Source of the DNA: JALZBN01 sp035525375
Lineage (GTDB): Bacteria > Actinomycetota > Acidimicrobiia > Acidimicrobiales > AC-14
Direction of reading: 5' to 3'
Assembly: GCA_035525375.1 (NCBI GenBank)
Contig: DATLEI010000079.1
Span: 1-31,451 of the forward strand
DNA length: 31,451 bases
A model generated the notes under the pieces. The model did not search any database and had not been told where the DNA came from. It saw nothing but the letters and a program-made list of their open reading frames with translations. Below, one piece after another: positions 1 to 7,564 of the stretch. Within the stretch, counting starts at the first letter, position 1. Every line of letters starts with the position of its first letter. Position numbers and translations under genes: made by a program.

Positions 1-23
1 GCGTCAGAAAAGCGGCGGGAGGG

Positions 24-548
24 TTAGGGCTCGCTACGCGGCTGGTCGCCGGTGACCGAACCTTGCGTTGCGACTGGCTTGTGGCTCGACGCGCTCGGCG
101 CCAGACCCTGCGCCTTGTGATCGCTCGCCCGTTCCAGCAATACCTCTTTGCGGGCATCGACGTCGGGTCCGAGAGTCGAGACGATTTCGGGCAACTCCTT
201 CGCCATCCGCGGGAAGAGGTCGTTCTCCTCCTCCTCGACGTGGTGCTGCACTGAGGCCTTGAGCTCGGCAACTGCGTCGGCGAGACCGGGGTCGTCCGGA
301 CTCATTACCTCGATGCGAGTGATGATGTCTTTCGCCTCTTGGTGCTCGTGGCGGGCCTCCTCGGCCAGCGACTTCGAGACCTTGGCGGCGAATAACGGGT
401 AGATCAGCTCCTCCTCCACCATGGAGTGCACCGCTAGCTCGCGGCAGATCTGTATCGCGGTCTCGTGGTCGCCCGACTGTTCGAACTGGGCGAATAGGTT
501 CTCCACCTCACGGTGGTCCTGCAGCAGCGTCGCAAACGGGTCAGGCAT
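24..548 (-). CDS. Hemerythrin-domain protein (first copy)
   Basis: A 174-residue soluble protein with the hemerythrin/HHE pattern of metal ligands. A DHREVE segment lies near residue 13, HSMVEEE near 42, RHEHQEAK near 66 and HHVEEEEND near 103, each on a predicted helix of a four-helix bundle. Such domains bind a di-iron centre and sense or carry O2, NO or reactive oxygen; the exact role here is unknown. The last 40 residues or so are low-complexity, rich in Ala, Ser, Pro and Gln, and probably disordered. The ATG at 548 follows a purine-rich AAAGAGAG stretch. It lies 132 bp downstream of livF on the same strand and may be read through from that operon or have its own promoter. A second hemerythrin is encoded at 11446-11964. 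The family assignment is firm and the function is inferred. Confidence 0.85.
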   Translation of the reverse strand: MPDPFATLLQDHREVENLFAQFEQSGDHETAIQICRELAVHSMVEEELIYPLFAAKVSKSLAEEARHEHQEAKDIITRIEVMSPDDPGLADAVAELKASVQHHVEEEENDLFPRMAKELPEIVSTLGPDVDARKEVLLERASDHKAQGLAPSASSHKPVATQGSVTGDQPRSEP

Positions 549-595
549 CGAGGAACTCTCTTTCAGTCAGAAGTCAGGCGTACCGGGTGCCTTGT

Positions 596-629
596 CCTGC
601 CGATCCGTCGTAGTCGTGCTTTCGGCAGG
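596..629. repeat. Inverted repeat in the 132-bp gap between livF and the hemerythrin gene
   Basis: CCTGCCGA (596-603) and TCGGCAGG (622-629) are perfect 8-bp inverted arms around an 18-nt loop. The repeat lies about 50 bp past the livF stop in the direction of transcription, where a terminator or RNA-processing hairpin would be expected. No run of U follows on the minus strand, so it is not a typical intrinsic terminator. The rest of the 549-680 gap holds nothing else I recognise. Confidence 0.35.
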
Positions 630-680
630 CGTGGGCCTCGTACCCAGGTGCGTCCAGACTCTTGCCAGGGCTGTGTGCGA

Positions 681-1361
681 CTAAACATCGTCCACAGGTC
701 GGCCCAAGTGCATGCGCAGCGATCGATGGGCGAGTTGGCGCGCCAAGGCAACGTTCTGCTCGACCAGGACAACGGTCGTTCCACCGGCCGCCAGGCCCGC
801 AAATGCTCGGAAGCATTCGGCTGCCCAACCAGTTGACAACCCCGCCGACGGCTCGTCGAGCAGCAGTACTCGAGGAAGAGTCGTGACCACTCGACCGATC
901 GCCAGCAGCTGCTGCTCGCCCCCGGAGAGCGATGCCGCTGGGTCTGACAGTTTCGACCGCAAGACGGGAAAGAGGTCGAGCCATTCCTCGCGCTGCTCAT
1001 GGCTTCCATCCGCATCAGCAGCAGGCGCGAGGTCGGTGACGGCGAGGTTCTCGGCGACCGTGAGCGAGGGAAAGATCCGCTTGGACTGAGGGAGCAGCCG
1101 CACCCCCAAGCGCGCCAGCCGGTCTGCGCCTAGACCATCGATGCGGCGGCCGTCTACAGAAATGGTGCCGGCGCGCGGGCGTAGCAATCCGGCGATGGCC
1201 CACAACAGGGTGGACTTGCCGGAGCCGTTCCCGCCGAGCAACGCGACGATCTCCCCGCTGGCAACGTCGAGGTCGGTGTTGCGGACGACGGAGGAACGTT
1301 CCCAGCCTGCCTCCACTCCCCGGATCTCGAGACGTGATTGCGAAGGCGGTTCGGCACTCAT
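681..1361 (-). CDS. livF: Branched-chain amino acid-type ABC transporter, ATP-binding subunit LivF
   Basis: A 226-residue ATPase of the Liv/HAAT importer family. It has Walker A GGNGSGKS (about 43-50), signature LSGGEQQ (about 145-151) and Walker B VLLLDEPS (about 165-172). The segment VLVEQN replaces the usual switch histidine with Gln, as is normal for LivF. It would energise uptake together with LivG and the LivH/LivM membrane pair. The reading frame is open much further upstream, but the start at 1361 is fixed by an ATGA overlap with the livG stop and by the homologous N-terminus. It is the last gene of the livH-binding protein-livM-livG-livF operon. The family is certain; the substrate could be a branched-chain amino acid, urea, an amide or an aromatic or short organic acid. 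Confidence 0.92.
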   Translation of the reverse strand: MSAEPPSQSRLEIRGVEAGWERSSVVRNTDLDVASGEIVALLGGNGSGKSTLLWAIAGLLRPRAGTISVDGRRIDGLGADRLARLGVRLLPQSKRIFPSLTVAENLAVTDLAPAADADGSHEQREEWLDLFPVLRSKLSDPAASLSGGEQQLLAIGRVVTTLPRVLLLDEPSAGLSTGWAAECFRAFAGLAAGGTTVVLVEQNVALARQLAHRSLRMHLGRPVDDV

Positions 1362-2116
1362 CGAGGGGACTGGAGGTGCGGGGCCAATGCCGGATGCGCT
1401 GCAACCTCTGCGAGCGTCCCCTCGGCGACGATCGTTCCCTCGCTGATGCCGAGCACGCGATTCGCCAGCCGATCGACAAGGCCCAGGTCGTGCTCGACCA
1501 GGAGCATGCCGACTCCGGCGTCGCGCCGGCGCGTGATCAACGTCACGAGTCCGTCGAGCTGATCGGGGTCGAGGCCCGCGCCGGGCTCGTCGAGCACCAG
1601 GTACTCGGGGCGCGCCGCGAACGCCCGCGCCAGTTCGACCCGTCGCCGTTGCCCGTGGGACAAGGCGACCACGGGCCGGTCGGCGAACTCCGCCATCTCC
1701 ACCTCTTCGAGCGCAGACTGGGCCGTCGTGGCCAGGCCCCGTTCCCGCCGTCGAAAGCTCGGCGGTCGAAACCACGCCCCCACGAGGGAGGTGCGAACAC
1801 GTCGCTGAGCCCCCACGAGGACATTGTCGAGGGCCGACAGACCCTCGAAGAGTCGCAGACCCTGGAAGGTGCGCACGATGCCGGCATCCGCAAAGCGACA
1901 GGAAGGCGCGCCGGTCAGGTCGCGGTCGTCAACCGTGACTCGCCCACCCGAGGGCGGCACCACGCCACTGGCGACGTTGACCAGGGTCGTCTTACCGGAG
2001 CCGTTGGGACCGACCAGTCCGACGACCTCTCCCGGCGCGACCGACAGTGACACGCCGCCCACGGCGTGTACCCCGGCAAAATCCTTGCTGACGTCGACCA
2101 AGGCCAAGCCGCTCAT
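1358..2116 (-). CDS. livG: Branched-chain amino acid-type ABC transporter, ATP-binding subunit LivG
   Basis: A 252-residue ATPase with Walker A GPNGSGKTT (about 36-44), the LivG-type RTFQGLRLF Q-loop region (about 82-90), signature LSHGQRRR (about 152-159), Walker B YLVLDEP (about 172-178) and LVEHD with the switch histidine. This is the normal length and architecture for LivG, the second nucleotide-binding subunit of Liv/HAAT importers. The ATG at 2116 overlaps the livM stop by 4 bases, and its own TGA overlaps the livF ATG, so the three genes are translationally coupled. Nothing is missing from the active site. Confidence 0.93.
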   Translation of the reverse strand: MSGLALVDVSKDFAGVHAVGGVSLSVAPGEVVGLVGPNGSGKTTLVNVASGVVPPSGGRVTVDDRDLTGAPSCRFADAGIVRTFQGLRLFEGLSALDNVLVGAQRRVRTSLVGAWFRPPSFRRRERGLATTAQSALEEVEMAEFADRPVVALSHGQRRRVELARAFAARPEYLVLDEPGAGLDPDQLDGLVTLITRRRDAGVGMLLVEHDLGLVDRLANRVLGISEGTIVAEGTLAEVAAHPALAPHLQSPR

Positions 2117-3048
2117 CGGGCACCCGCTTGTACGGCAGTGCGCAGGCGGCCCCGCATCGCGCCGAAGAGCCCGAGGCGCGCGGCAACAACGACGAGGATG
2201 AGCACGCCGGTCAGGCCTTCCGACACCGAGCCGTAGGGCACGAGTCGGTCGATGACGAGGGTGATCACGACGGCGACCACCACCGTTCGACCGATGCGCG
2301 CCTCGCCGGCGACAAGCACGACGAGGATGACGATGACCGTCTGGTTCAACCCGAACGACACCGACGACACGAACCGGTCCTGTACCGCATAGAGGGCGCC
2401 ACCAAGTCCGGCCATTCCCGCGCCGACGGCGAACGCCAGCAAACGCAAACGGCCAGTACGGATGCCGAAGGCCTGCGCGGCCAGGTCGTCATCGCGCAGG
2501 GCCAGCCAGGCTCGTCCTAGGGGAGAGCGCCGCAGAGCGAGAACGGCTCCAAGGGTGATGAGCCCAAGCAACAGCGCCACGACGTACAAGCCTCGATGGT
2601 CCAGCGCCGCACCGAACACGGAGACGGGCGGGATGCCGGAGATGCCATCGGAGCCTTGCGTGAACGTCTCGGTATTCAAGTACAGCGACTGCAATATCTC
2701 ACCGGCCCCCAATGTCGCAAGCGCCAGGACGTCGCCGCGCACCCGCAGTCCCGGCAGTCCCACGACCGTGCCGACGGCCGCGGCCAGCAACACCGCCGGC
2801 AGCAGGGAAGCCCAGAACGACCATCCATCGGTTGTCGTTAGATTGGCCACGGCGTACGCGCCGATCCCTTGTAACGGCGCCACCGCCACGGACAGTTGGC
2901 CCGAGAAGCCGTAGGTCACCTGGTAGCCGAGGGCAAGAATGACGGCGATGACGGCGGTCGTGCCAAGGCCGAAGCCGCGCCGGCCCCCGACGTAGACGGG
3001 TAGTGCGGCGGCGAGTGCAAGAGCGACAAACGGCCCCCACCGCCGCAG
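2113..3048 (-). CDS. livM: Branched-chain amino acid-type ABC transporter, permease LivM
   Basis: A permease of roughly 310 residues with about eight to nine hydrophobic segments and typical LivM sequence: YGFSGQLSVAVAPLQGIGAY near the N-terminus, then GLPGLRVRGDVLALATLG, and an RRSPLGRAWLALRDDDLAAQ segment in the cytoplasmic coupling loop. It forms the membrane channel with LivH. The start is uncertain. The frame is open back to 3393 inside the binding-protein gene, but that stretch is not LivM-like. No ATG, GTG or TTG occurs in frame near the expected N-terminus. I use the CTG at 3048, 11 bp past the upstream stop. A base error at this junction, near GTG codons in another frame, is the main alternative. 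The product call is firm. Confidence 0.85.
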   Translation of the reverse strand: MRRWGPFVALALAAALPVYVGGRRGFGLGTTAVIAVILALGYQVTYGFSGQLSVAVAPLQGIGAYAVANLTTTDGWSFWASLLPAVLLAAAVGTVVGLPGLRVRGDVLALATLGAGEILQSLYLNTETFTQGSDGISGIPPVSVFGAALDHRGLYVVALLLGLITLGAVLALRRSPLGRAWLALRDDDLAAQAFGIRTGRLRLLAFAVGAGMAGLGGALYAVQDRFVSSVSFGLNQTVIVILVVLVAGEARIGRTVVVAVVITLVIDRLVPYGSVSEGLTGVLILVVVAARLGLFGAMRGRLRTAVQAGAR

Positions 3049-3058
3049 CCACCCCGAG

Positions 3059-4285
3059 TTAGCCCCCGAGGGGAACCTCTTTGACCGCCACTGGGCCAGT
3101 CTGCTCGTAGCTCGTCGTGAACTTCGGCAGACCGTCGGTGATGGTGAAGATGTACAGACGGCCGCCGATGCGCGAACCGTCGGGGGCAAACTTGAGCGAC
3201 CCGACGCCAGTGTCGGCGATGTCGACCTTGCGGATGTACTCGGAGAGGTCGGCTCGCTTGCTCCCACCGAGCGCCAGCGCCTCGGCGACGGCGCGCACAC
3301 CCTCATAGGAGAAGACCGCTGGATCGGGCACGACCGACTCATTGGTGGCCTTGGTATACGCATCCCGGAGTGCCTTGGTCGCAGGCGTGTCACGGCTGGC
3401 GTAACTCGGCGTGTTGCCGACGACCCCGTTGGCCAAAGGGCCTGAGGTCTTGATGAAGGTGTCGTTGTTGGTGATGCCGCCCGGGTCGTAGATGGGAACC
3501 TTCAGGCCCAACTCGTCGGCCTGCTGGAGGATGAGCGCGTCGAGGTTCGCCAGCCCGACTACCACGAGAGAGTCGGGGTTGGCATCTTTGATCTTGGCCA
3601 GCTGCGTGCGGAAGTCGGTGTCGGTGGAGGCGAAGGACTCCTTGGCCACCGGCGCGATGCCCTTCTCCTTGAGCCGGGTCACGACGAGGTCGGACACGCC
3701 GTCGCCGTACGTGCCGGTGAGGTTGATGATCGCCGGTTTCGTGTGACCGGCCTTCAGCAACTCGTCGGTCACAGAGAAGGAATACGCCGGGAAGGTCGGT
3801 GCCACGACGAAGACGCTCTTTTCGGCGGTGGCCGCCTCGAGGATCTTTGGGGAGGACCCGTAGGCGGACAGGAAGGGGAACCCGGCTTCGCTCGCCGGTG
3901 GTGCCATGGCGACGGAGACGTCCGAACTGCCGGAGCCCACAAAGGCGAGGATGTCCTTGTCGTCGATCATCGTGCGGATGTTGGCCGCGCCCCGTGCCGG
4001 CTGGCCGGTGTCGTCGAACTCTTTGAACACGATGGTCGCACCCTTCAAGGGGCCCCCCTTGATGCCACCGCTGTTGTTGATCTCGTCCGCCGCCAGCTGC
4101 GCGCCGGCGCGGATCTTGTCGCCCGTCGGCTTTGAGCTACCGGAAAACGGACCTCCGAGGGCGATGGTGACAGTTTTCGCTCCGCCCCCGGTCGTGGACG
4201 ATGACGACGATTTGTCGTCGTCGCTGCACGCAGCTGCGCCGGAAAAGACGACGAGGGCCAACAGGGTGACAGTCAGTTTCTTCAA
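3059..4285 (-). CDS. Branched-chain amino acid-type ABC transporter, substrate-binding lipoprotein
   Basis: A 408-residue periplasmic-type binding protein of the LivJ/LivK (Peripla_BP_6) family. The N-terminus has KKL, a hydrophobic stretch and the lipobox SGAAAC, followed by an acidic and poly-Ser linker, so it is a membrane-tethered lipoprotein. The mature part begins with TVTIALGGPFSGSSKPTG, the usual first strand and ligand loop, and contains GSGSSDVSVAMAPPAS and an INLTGTYGDG segment from the second lobe. I place the start at the TTG at 4285, because AAAGG lies 9 nt upstream and this gives a standard signal peptide; a TTG at 4294 abuts the AAAGG too closely. It sits between livH and livM. 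The ligand cannot be read from sequence. Confidence 0.88.
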   Translation of the reverse strand: MKKLTVTLLALVVFSGAAACSDDDKSSSSSTTGGGAKTVTIALGGPFSGSSKPTGDKIRAGAQLAADEINNSGGIKGGPLKGATIVFKEFDDTGQPARGAANIRTMIDDKDILAFVGSGSSDVSVAMAPPASEAGFPFLSAYGSSPKILEAATAEKSVFVVAPTFPAYSFSVTDELLKAGHTKPAIINLTGTYGDGVSDLVVTRLKEKGIAPVAKESFASTDTDFRTQLAKIKDANPDSLVVVGLANLDALILQQADELGLKVPIYDPGGITNNDTFIKTSGPLANGVVGNTPSYASRDTPATKALRDAYTKATNESVVPDPAVFSYEGVRAVAEALALGGSKRADLSEYIRKVDIADTGVGSLKFAPDGSRIGGRLYIFTITDGLPKFTTSYEQTGPVAVKEVPLGG

Positions 4286-4313
4286 TCTGAACAACCTTTC
4301 GTTGTGAGGGAAA

Positions 4314-5204
4314 TCAGGCCTGACGTAGGCGTCCGGCCGCCAAGACGCCGCGAGGTGCCACCAACATGACGCCGATCAGGAGCAGGAAGGTGACCACGTC
4401 CTTCAGTCGGGTGGAGACGTATGCAGATACGAAGCTCTCCGCGGTTCCGAGCACGATTCCTCCGATCACCGCGCCGCGTACCCAGCTGATGCCACCGAGC
4501 ACGGCGGCAACAAAGCCTTTCAACGTGGCTTGCCAGCCGAGAGAGATGAAGATCTGGCCAAAGAACGATGCGAAGAGGGCACCGGCCAGTCCGCCCACCG
4601 CGCCGGCGATGGCGTAGCTCGACGCCAGTGTGCGGGTGACCGGGATGCCGGCGAGCCGAGCCAGGACCTGGTCATCGGCCACGGCGCGCATTCGCTGTCC
4701 GGCTACACCGTTACGCAGGTACAACGCGAGCCCGATGGGCACAAGGATGCCGGCGGCGAGAATCCACCAGCCCGCGGCCGGCAACTGGTAGTCCCCAAAT
4801 AGGTTGGTGGGGTCACCGGCAAACAACGATGGGAACTTCTCGCTCCCCGCCGGATTGATCTCCACTGCGATGTTGCGCACGATCAATGCCACTCCAAATG
4901 CGGGCAGGAAGCCGAGCCCGACGATTCCGGCCCGCTGGTGGTGCGCGACCGGCGCGTAGATCGCGAGGTAGACGGCCATTCCTATGGCGGCCGCGCTCGC
5001 GACGGTGGCGAGTACGGCAACTGATCGAACGTCGGTGAGGTGGACGGTGCCCAGCCCTACGTAGGTCGCAAGCATCAGCGAGTCACCGTGGGCGAGGTTG
5101 AGCTCGCCGGACGTCCGCAGGACGAGACCCATGCCCGTGGCGAAGAGTGCGTACAGCAAGCCGAGGGTGAGGCTGCTGACGCAAACAGTGAGAAAGAGCT
5201 CCAT
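4314..5204 (-). CDS. livH: Branched-chain amino acid-type ABC transporter, permease LivH
   Basis: A 296-residue permease with about eight hydrophobic segments. It begins with the characteristic LYALFATGMGLVLRTSGELN followed by LAHG, the LivH N-terminal signature. It ends with a coupling-loop region GQRMRAVADDQVLARLAGIP and a FASFFGQIFISLGWQATLKG segment close to the family pattern. It pairs with LivM. It is the first gene of the transporter operon, and its ATG at 5204 is preceded by a pyrimidine-rich stretch with no ribosome-binding site, which suggests a short-leader or leaderless mRNA. It diverges from the ArsR-type regulator at 5267, with a shared 62-bp promoter region. Confidence 0.92.
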   Translation of the reverse strand: MELFLTVCVSSLTLGLLYALFATGMGLVLRTSGELNLAHGDSLMLATYVGLGTVHLTDVRSVAVLATVASAAAIGMAVYLAIYAPVAHHQRAGIVGLGFLPAFGVALIVRNIAVEINPAGSEKFPSLFAGDPTNLFGDYQLPAAGWWILAAGILVPIGLALYLRNGVAGQRMRAVADDQVLARLAGIPVTRTLASSYAIAGAVGGLAGALFASFFGQIFISLGWQATLKGFVAAVLGGISWVRGAVIGGIVLGTAESFVSAYVSTRLKDVVTFLLLIGVMLVAPRGVLAAGRLRQA

Positions 5205-5232
5205 GGAGGCCGGGACAGTAACTCAGCGTGGA

Positions 5233-5260
5233 TTGAAGTTTCCAAACCACTCGCTACTCT
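5233..5260 (+). promoter_or_regulatory. Candidate leaderless promoter for the ArsR gene, with an internal dyad
   Basis: TTGAAG (5233-5238) and TACTCT (5255-5260) are separated by 16 bp and fit a housekeeping -35/-10 pair. The ATG at 5267 lies 6 bp beyond the -10, so transcription would start at or next to the start codon. A short dyad GTTT-CC-AAAC (5238-5247) sits between the two hexamers, where a repressor would block RNA polymerase. On the opposite strand the same region contains TTGGAA, which could serve livH. All of this is inferred from sequence pattern. Confidence 0.4.
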
Positions 5261-5266
5261 TGGCCG

Positions 5267-5608
5267 ATGATCAGCACCCTCACCCGTGACGAGGCCGAGC
5301 GCCTCGCGACCGATCTGTCCGTTCTGGCCGAACCGCACCGCCTGCTTGTCCTGCGCCACCTTCGCAGGGGTGCGCGCAGTGCCGGGTTCCTAGCCGCGGC
5401 GGTCGGCATGCAGTCATCGCTTGCCAGCCACCACCTGACCGTGTTGCTGGAGGCCGGGCTGGTGAAGCGTCACCGGAAGGGTCACTTTCTCTGTTACACC
5501 GCCAACCGCTCGGCGGTGCGCGAGCTCCACAACCGGCTGGGCAAGTTGGCGGGAACGACGGGTGCGGTGGCCAGGGCGGCCGCCGAGATGTCGAACGACC
5601 CCTGCTGA
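5267..5608 (+). CDS. ArsR-type winged-helix transcriptional regulator
   Basis: A 113-residue regulator of the ArsR/SmtB fold. LAEPHRLLVLRHL (about 19-31) is the usual first helices; SSLASHHLTVLLEAGLVKRH (about 46-65) is the recognition helix and start of the wing, followed by KGHFLCYTAN. The metal-binding ELCVCDL motif of arsenic sensors is absent, so it probably answers to a small organic ligand or another cue. It is divergent from livH, and its stop is followed at once by the ligase start, so it likely controls both the transporter and the ligase-ACP pair. The ATG at 5267 has no ribosome-binding site and is probably leaderless. Confidence 0.85.
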   Translation: MISTLTRDEAERLATDLSVLAEPHRLLVLRHLRRGARSAGFLAAAVGMQSSLASHHLTVLLEAGLVKRHRKGHFLCYTANRSAVRELHNRLGKLAGTTGAVARAAAEMSNDPC

Positions 5609-7225
5609 GTGCCGAGCGCGCCGCACACGCCCAGCAGTCTCGTTGTCGAGCGATGGCTCGGCGCGGACGTCCGTTGCTATCCCGACCGCATCCCCACGAT
5701 CGTAGAAGCCCTCGACGCGGCCGCCACCTCGTTTCCCGACCGGCTCGCCCTGGAGACTCCTGAAGGTGACGTCACCTACGGGGAATTGGCAGAGCTGGTC
5801 GAGGGAACGGCGGCGCAACTGGTTGCGGCGGGCCTCGTCCGTGGCGACCGCCTCGCGGTGTGCCTCAGAAACGGCCTCGACATCGTTGTGGCCATCTGGG
5901 CCTGCGCCCGCGCCGGTCTGGTCTTCGTCGGGCTCTCCACCCGGCTCCAGCCGCCCCAGTGGGCATACATGCTCCGTCACTCGGGAGCAACGCTGGTGTT
6001 CGGCCACCCCGAGTTCATGGACGGTCTGCGCGCCGCGGGCGCCGACGCCGGGCTTGCGCCGGGGGCCGTGCGCGATGTCGCCGACAACCTGACCGGCAGG
6101 CGATTGCCGTGGCGAGGCGATGCCGTGCCCTTCCCCGATCAGGACGACGTGTACGGCGTGATCTATACGTCGGGCACCACGGGGCGGCCCAAGGCCAGTC
6201 AGGTCGTGCATAGGTGCACGATGCACTCAGCGATCGCCTATGTGCGCACGTTCTCCCTCACGGCCGACGACCGGACGGCGGTCGTGTTTCCCCTCTACTA
6301 CGCCACCGGCCACATCGCTCAGGTCACGCCGATGATGCTCGTGGGCGGCACATCAGTGACAGTGCACGAGGTTGTACCCCGCGAGTTCGTCCAGCTGATC
6401 GGCGCGCGCCGTATCACCTACCTGATGGTCGTTCCTTCGCTCTGGCCGCTATTGCTGCGCGTTCCCGAGTTCCGCTGGCCCGACCTCGCCCACGTCGAGA
6501 TCGGGGCTTTTGGTGGGTCACCTGTCCCTATCTCAACCGTTGCCGCGCTCCGCACGCGTATGCCGCACCTCCGCCTCTACGACGCCTATGGCCTGACCGA
6601 GACGCATTCGCCGGCCACGATCCTCCTCGACTCGGAGTTCCGGCGGAAGTCGGGGTCAGTCGGCCGACCCCTCCCATGCGCCGACGTTCGCATCGTCGAC
6701 GACAGTGGCGCCGATCTCGCCGTGGGCGAGGCCGGTGAACTGTGGATCAGGGGCCCGATGGTTACCTCGGGCTATTACGGCGATCCCGATGCGACCGCAG
6801 CGGCGATCACCGACGGGTGGCTCCACACAGGCGATCTCGCCCGCGTCGACGATGAGGGCTATGTGTTCATCCTCGATCGCACGAAGGACATGATTACCCG
6901 GGGCGGGTTCAAGGTGTACTCCGTCGAACTCGAGTACCTCCTCGTGAGCCACCCCGACATTGCCGAGGCGGCCGTCTTCGGAATCCCCGACCGCCTCGCG
7001 TACGAGTCGGTAGCGGCCTACGTGGTGCCGGCGATGACCCGCACTATCGATGCCGGCCTGGTCCAGGCATGGGTGGCCGCGCGGATGGCTGACTACGCCG
7101 TTCCGCGCCACGTGCGCGTCGTCGATACCATCCCTCGCAGTCGCACAGGCAAGGTTGAGAAGGCTGCGCTTCGGGACACACTTGTCGCGGAGCTCGCAGC
7201 CACCAAGGAGGCGTTGGCGACGTGA
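5609..7225 (+). CDS. AMP-forming acyl-CoA synthetase / acyl-ACP ligase
   Basis: A 538-residue member of the ANL adenylating superfamily. The ATP-binding loop YTSGTTGRPKASQ is at about 186-198, the YDAYGLTETH motif is in the middle, GWLHTGDLARVDDEGYVFIL and DRTKDMITRGGFKVYSVE form the hinge and C-terminal domain, and PRSRTGKVEK holds the catalytic lysine (K515). It activates a carboxylic acid to an acyl-adenylate, then transfers it to CoA or a carrier-protein thiol. The start is a GTG directly after the ArsR stop codon. The stop overlaps the start of the ACP gene by 4 bases (GTGA), which favours the neighbouring ACP as an acceptor. The substrate is unknown; linkage to a Liv-type importer suggests an imported acid. 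Confidence 0.88.
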   Translation: MPSAPHTPSSLVVERWLGADVRCYPDRIPTIVEALDAAATSFPDRLALETPEGDVTYGELAELVEGTAAQLVAAGLVRGDRLAVCLRNGLDIVVAIWACARAGLVFVGLSTRLQPPQWAYMLRHSGATLVFGHPEFMDGLRAAGADAGLAPGAVRDVADNLTGRRLPWRGDAVPFPDQDDVYGVIYTSGTTGRPKASQVVHRCTMHSAIAYVRTFSLTADDRTAVVFPLYYATGHIAQVTPMMLVGGTSVTVHEVVPREFVQLIGARRITYLMVVPSLWPLLLRVPEFRWPDLAHVEIGAFGGSPVPISTVAALRTRMPHLRLYDAYGLTETHSPATILLDSEFRRKSGSVGRPLPCADVRIVDDSGADLAVGEAGELWIRGPMVTSGYYGDPDATAAAITDGWLHTGDLARVDDEGYVFILDRTKDMITRGGFKVYSVELEYLLVSHPDIAEAAVFGIPDRLAYESVAAYVVPAMTRTIDAGLVQAWVAARMADYAVPRHVRVVDTIPRSRTGKVEKAALRDTLVAELAATKEALAT

Positions 7226-7467
7226 ACGATCTCGAACCCAAGGTGCGCGGCATTGTCGCCGCGCAACTCGACGTCGACCCGCAACGGTTGTTGCCCGGCG
7301 CCCGGCTCGGCGAAGACCTGTGTGTCGACTCGCTCAGCGCGATCGAACTCACGATGGTGCTCGAGGACGAGTTCGACATCGCCCTGCCCGAAGAAGAGGT
7401 TGCCGAGGTGCGCACCTACGGCGACGTGGTCACCGTGGTTACTCACCACGTCGCCAAGCGCGCCTGA
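7222..7467 (+). CDS. Acyl carrier protein
   Basis: An 81-residue acidic carrier protein. The phosphopantetheine site is DSLS with Ser37, preceded by LGEDLCV and followed by the helix AIELTMVLEDEFDIALPEEE, all typical of type II ACPs. It carries acyl groups as thioesters on the 4'-phosphopantetheine arm. The GTG start overlaps the ligase stop and is preceded by AAGGAGG at 7205-7211, ten bases upstream. Because it is free-standing and coupled to an ANL ligase, it is more likely to be a dedicated acceptor for that enzyme than the fatty-acid-synthase ACP. That partner assignment is inferred; the family is clear. Confidence 0.9.
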   Translation: MNDLEPKVRGIVAAQLDVDPQRLLPGARLGEDLCVDSLSAIELTMVLEDEFDIALPEEEVAEVRTYGDVVTVVTHHVAKRA

Positions 7468-7485
7468 CCGGGGCAGCTCCGTGAG

Positions 7486-7510
7486 AAACCTTACCTACCA
7501 GGTCAGGTTT
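7486..7510. promoter_or_regulatory. Near-perfect inverted repeat after the ACP gene: operator or terminator
   Basis: AAACCTTACCT (7486-7496) and AGGTCAGGTTT (7500-7510) form 11-bp arms with one mismatch and a 3-nt centre. Five T's (7508-7512) end the repeat. It could be an intrinsic terminator for the ArsR-ligase-ACP operon. Its symmetric AGGT/ACCT half-sites and its position 55 bp ahead of the next start also fit a TetR-like operator. Confidence 0.5.
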
Positions 7511-7564
7511 TTCCCAGAGCCGTAGACTCGACGCACGAGTCTCCAACCGCCGGCCTGGCCGCAG

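Noticed and set aside
1362..1775. N-terminal extension of livF back to 1775
   Set aside because: It overlaps livG in another frame, is Arg/Gly-rich and unlike LivF; the ATGA junction at 1358-1361 gives a normal start.
3064..3393. N-terminal extension of livM back to 3393
   Set aside because: It lies inside the binding-protein gene and reads as Ser/Arg-rich shadow sequence.
5414..6226. 270-codon minus-strand frame opposite the ArsR and ligase genes
   Set aside because: It is antisense to two well-supported genes, has no recognisable domain and is expected in GC-rich DNA.
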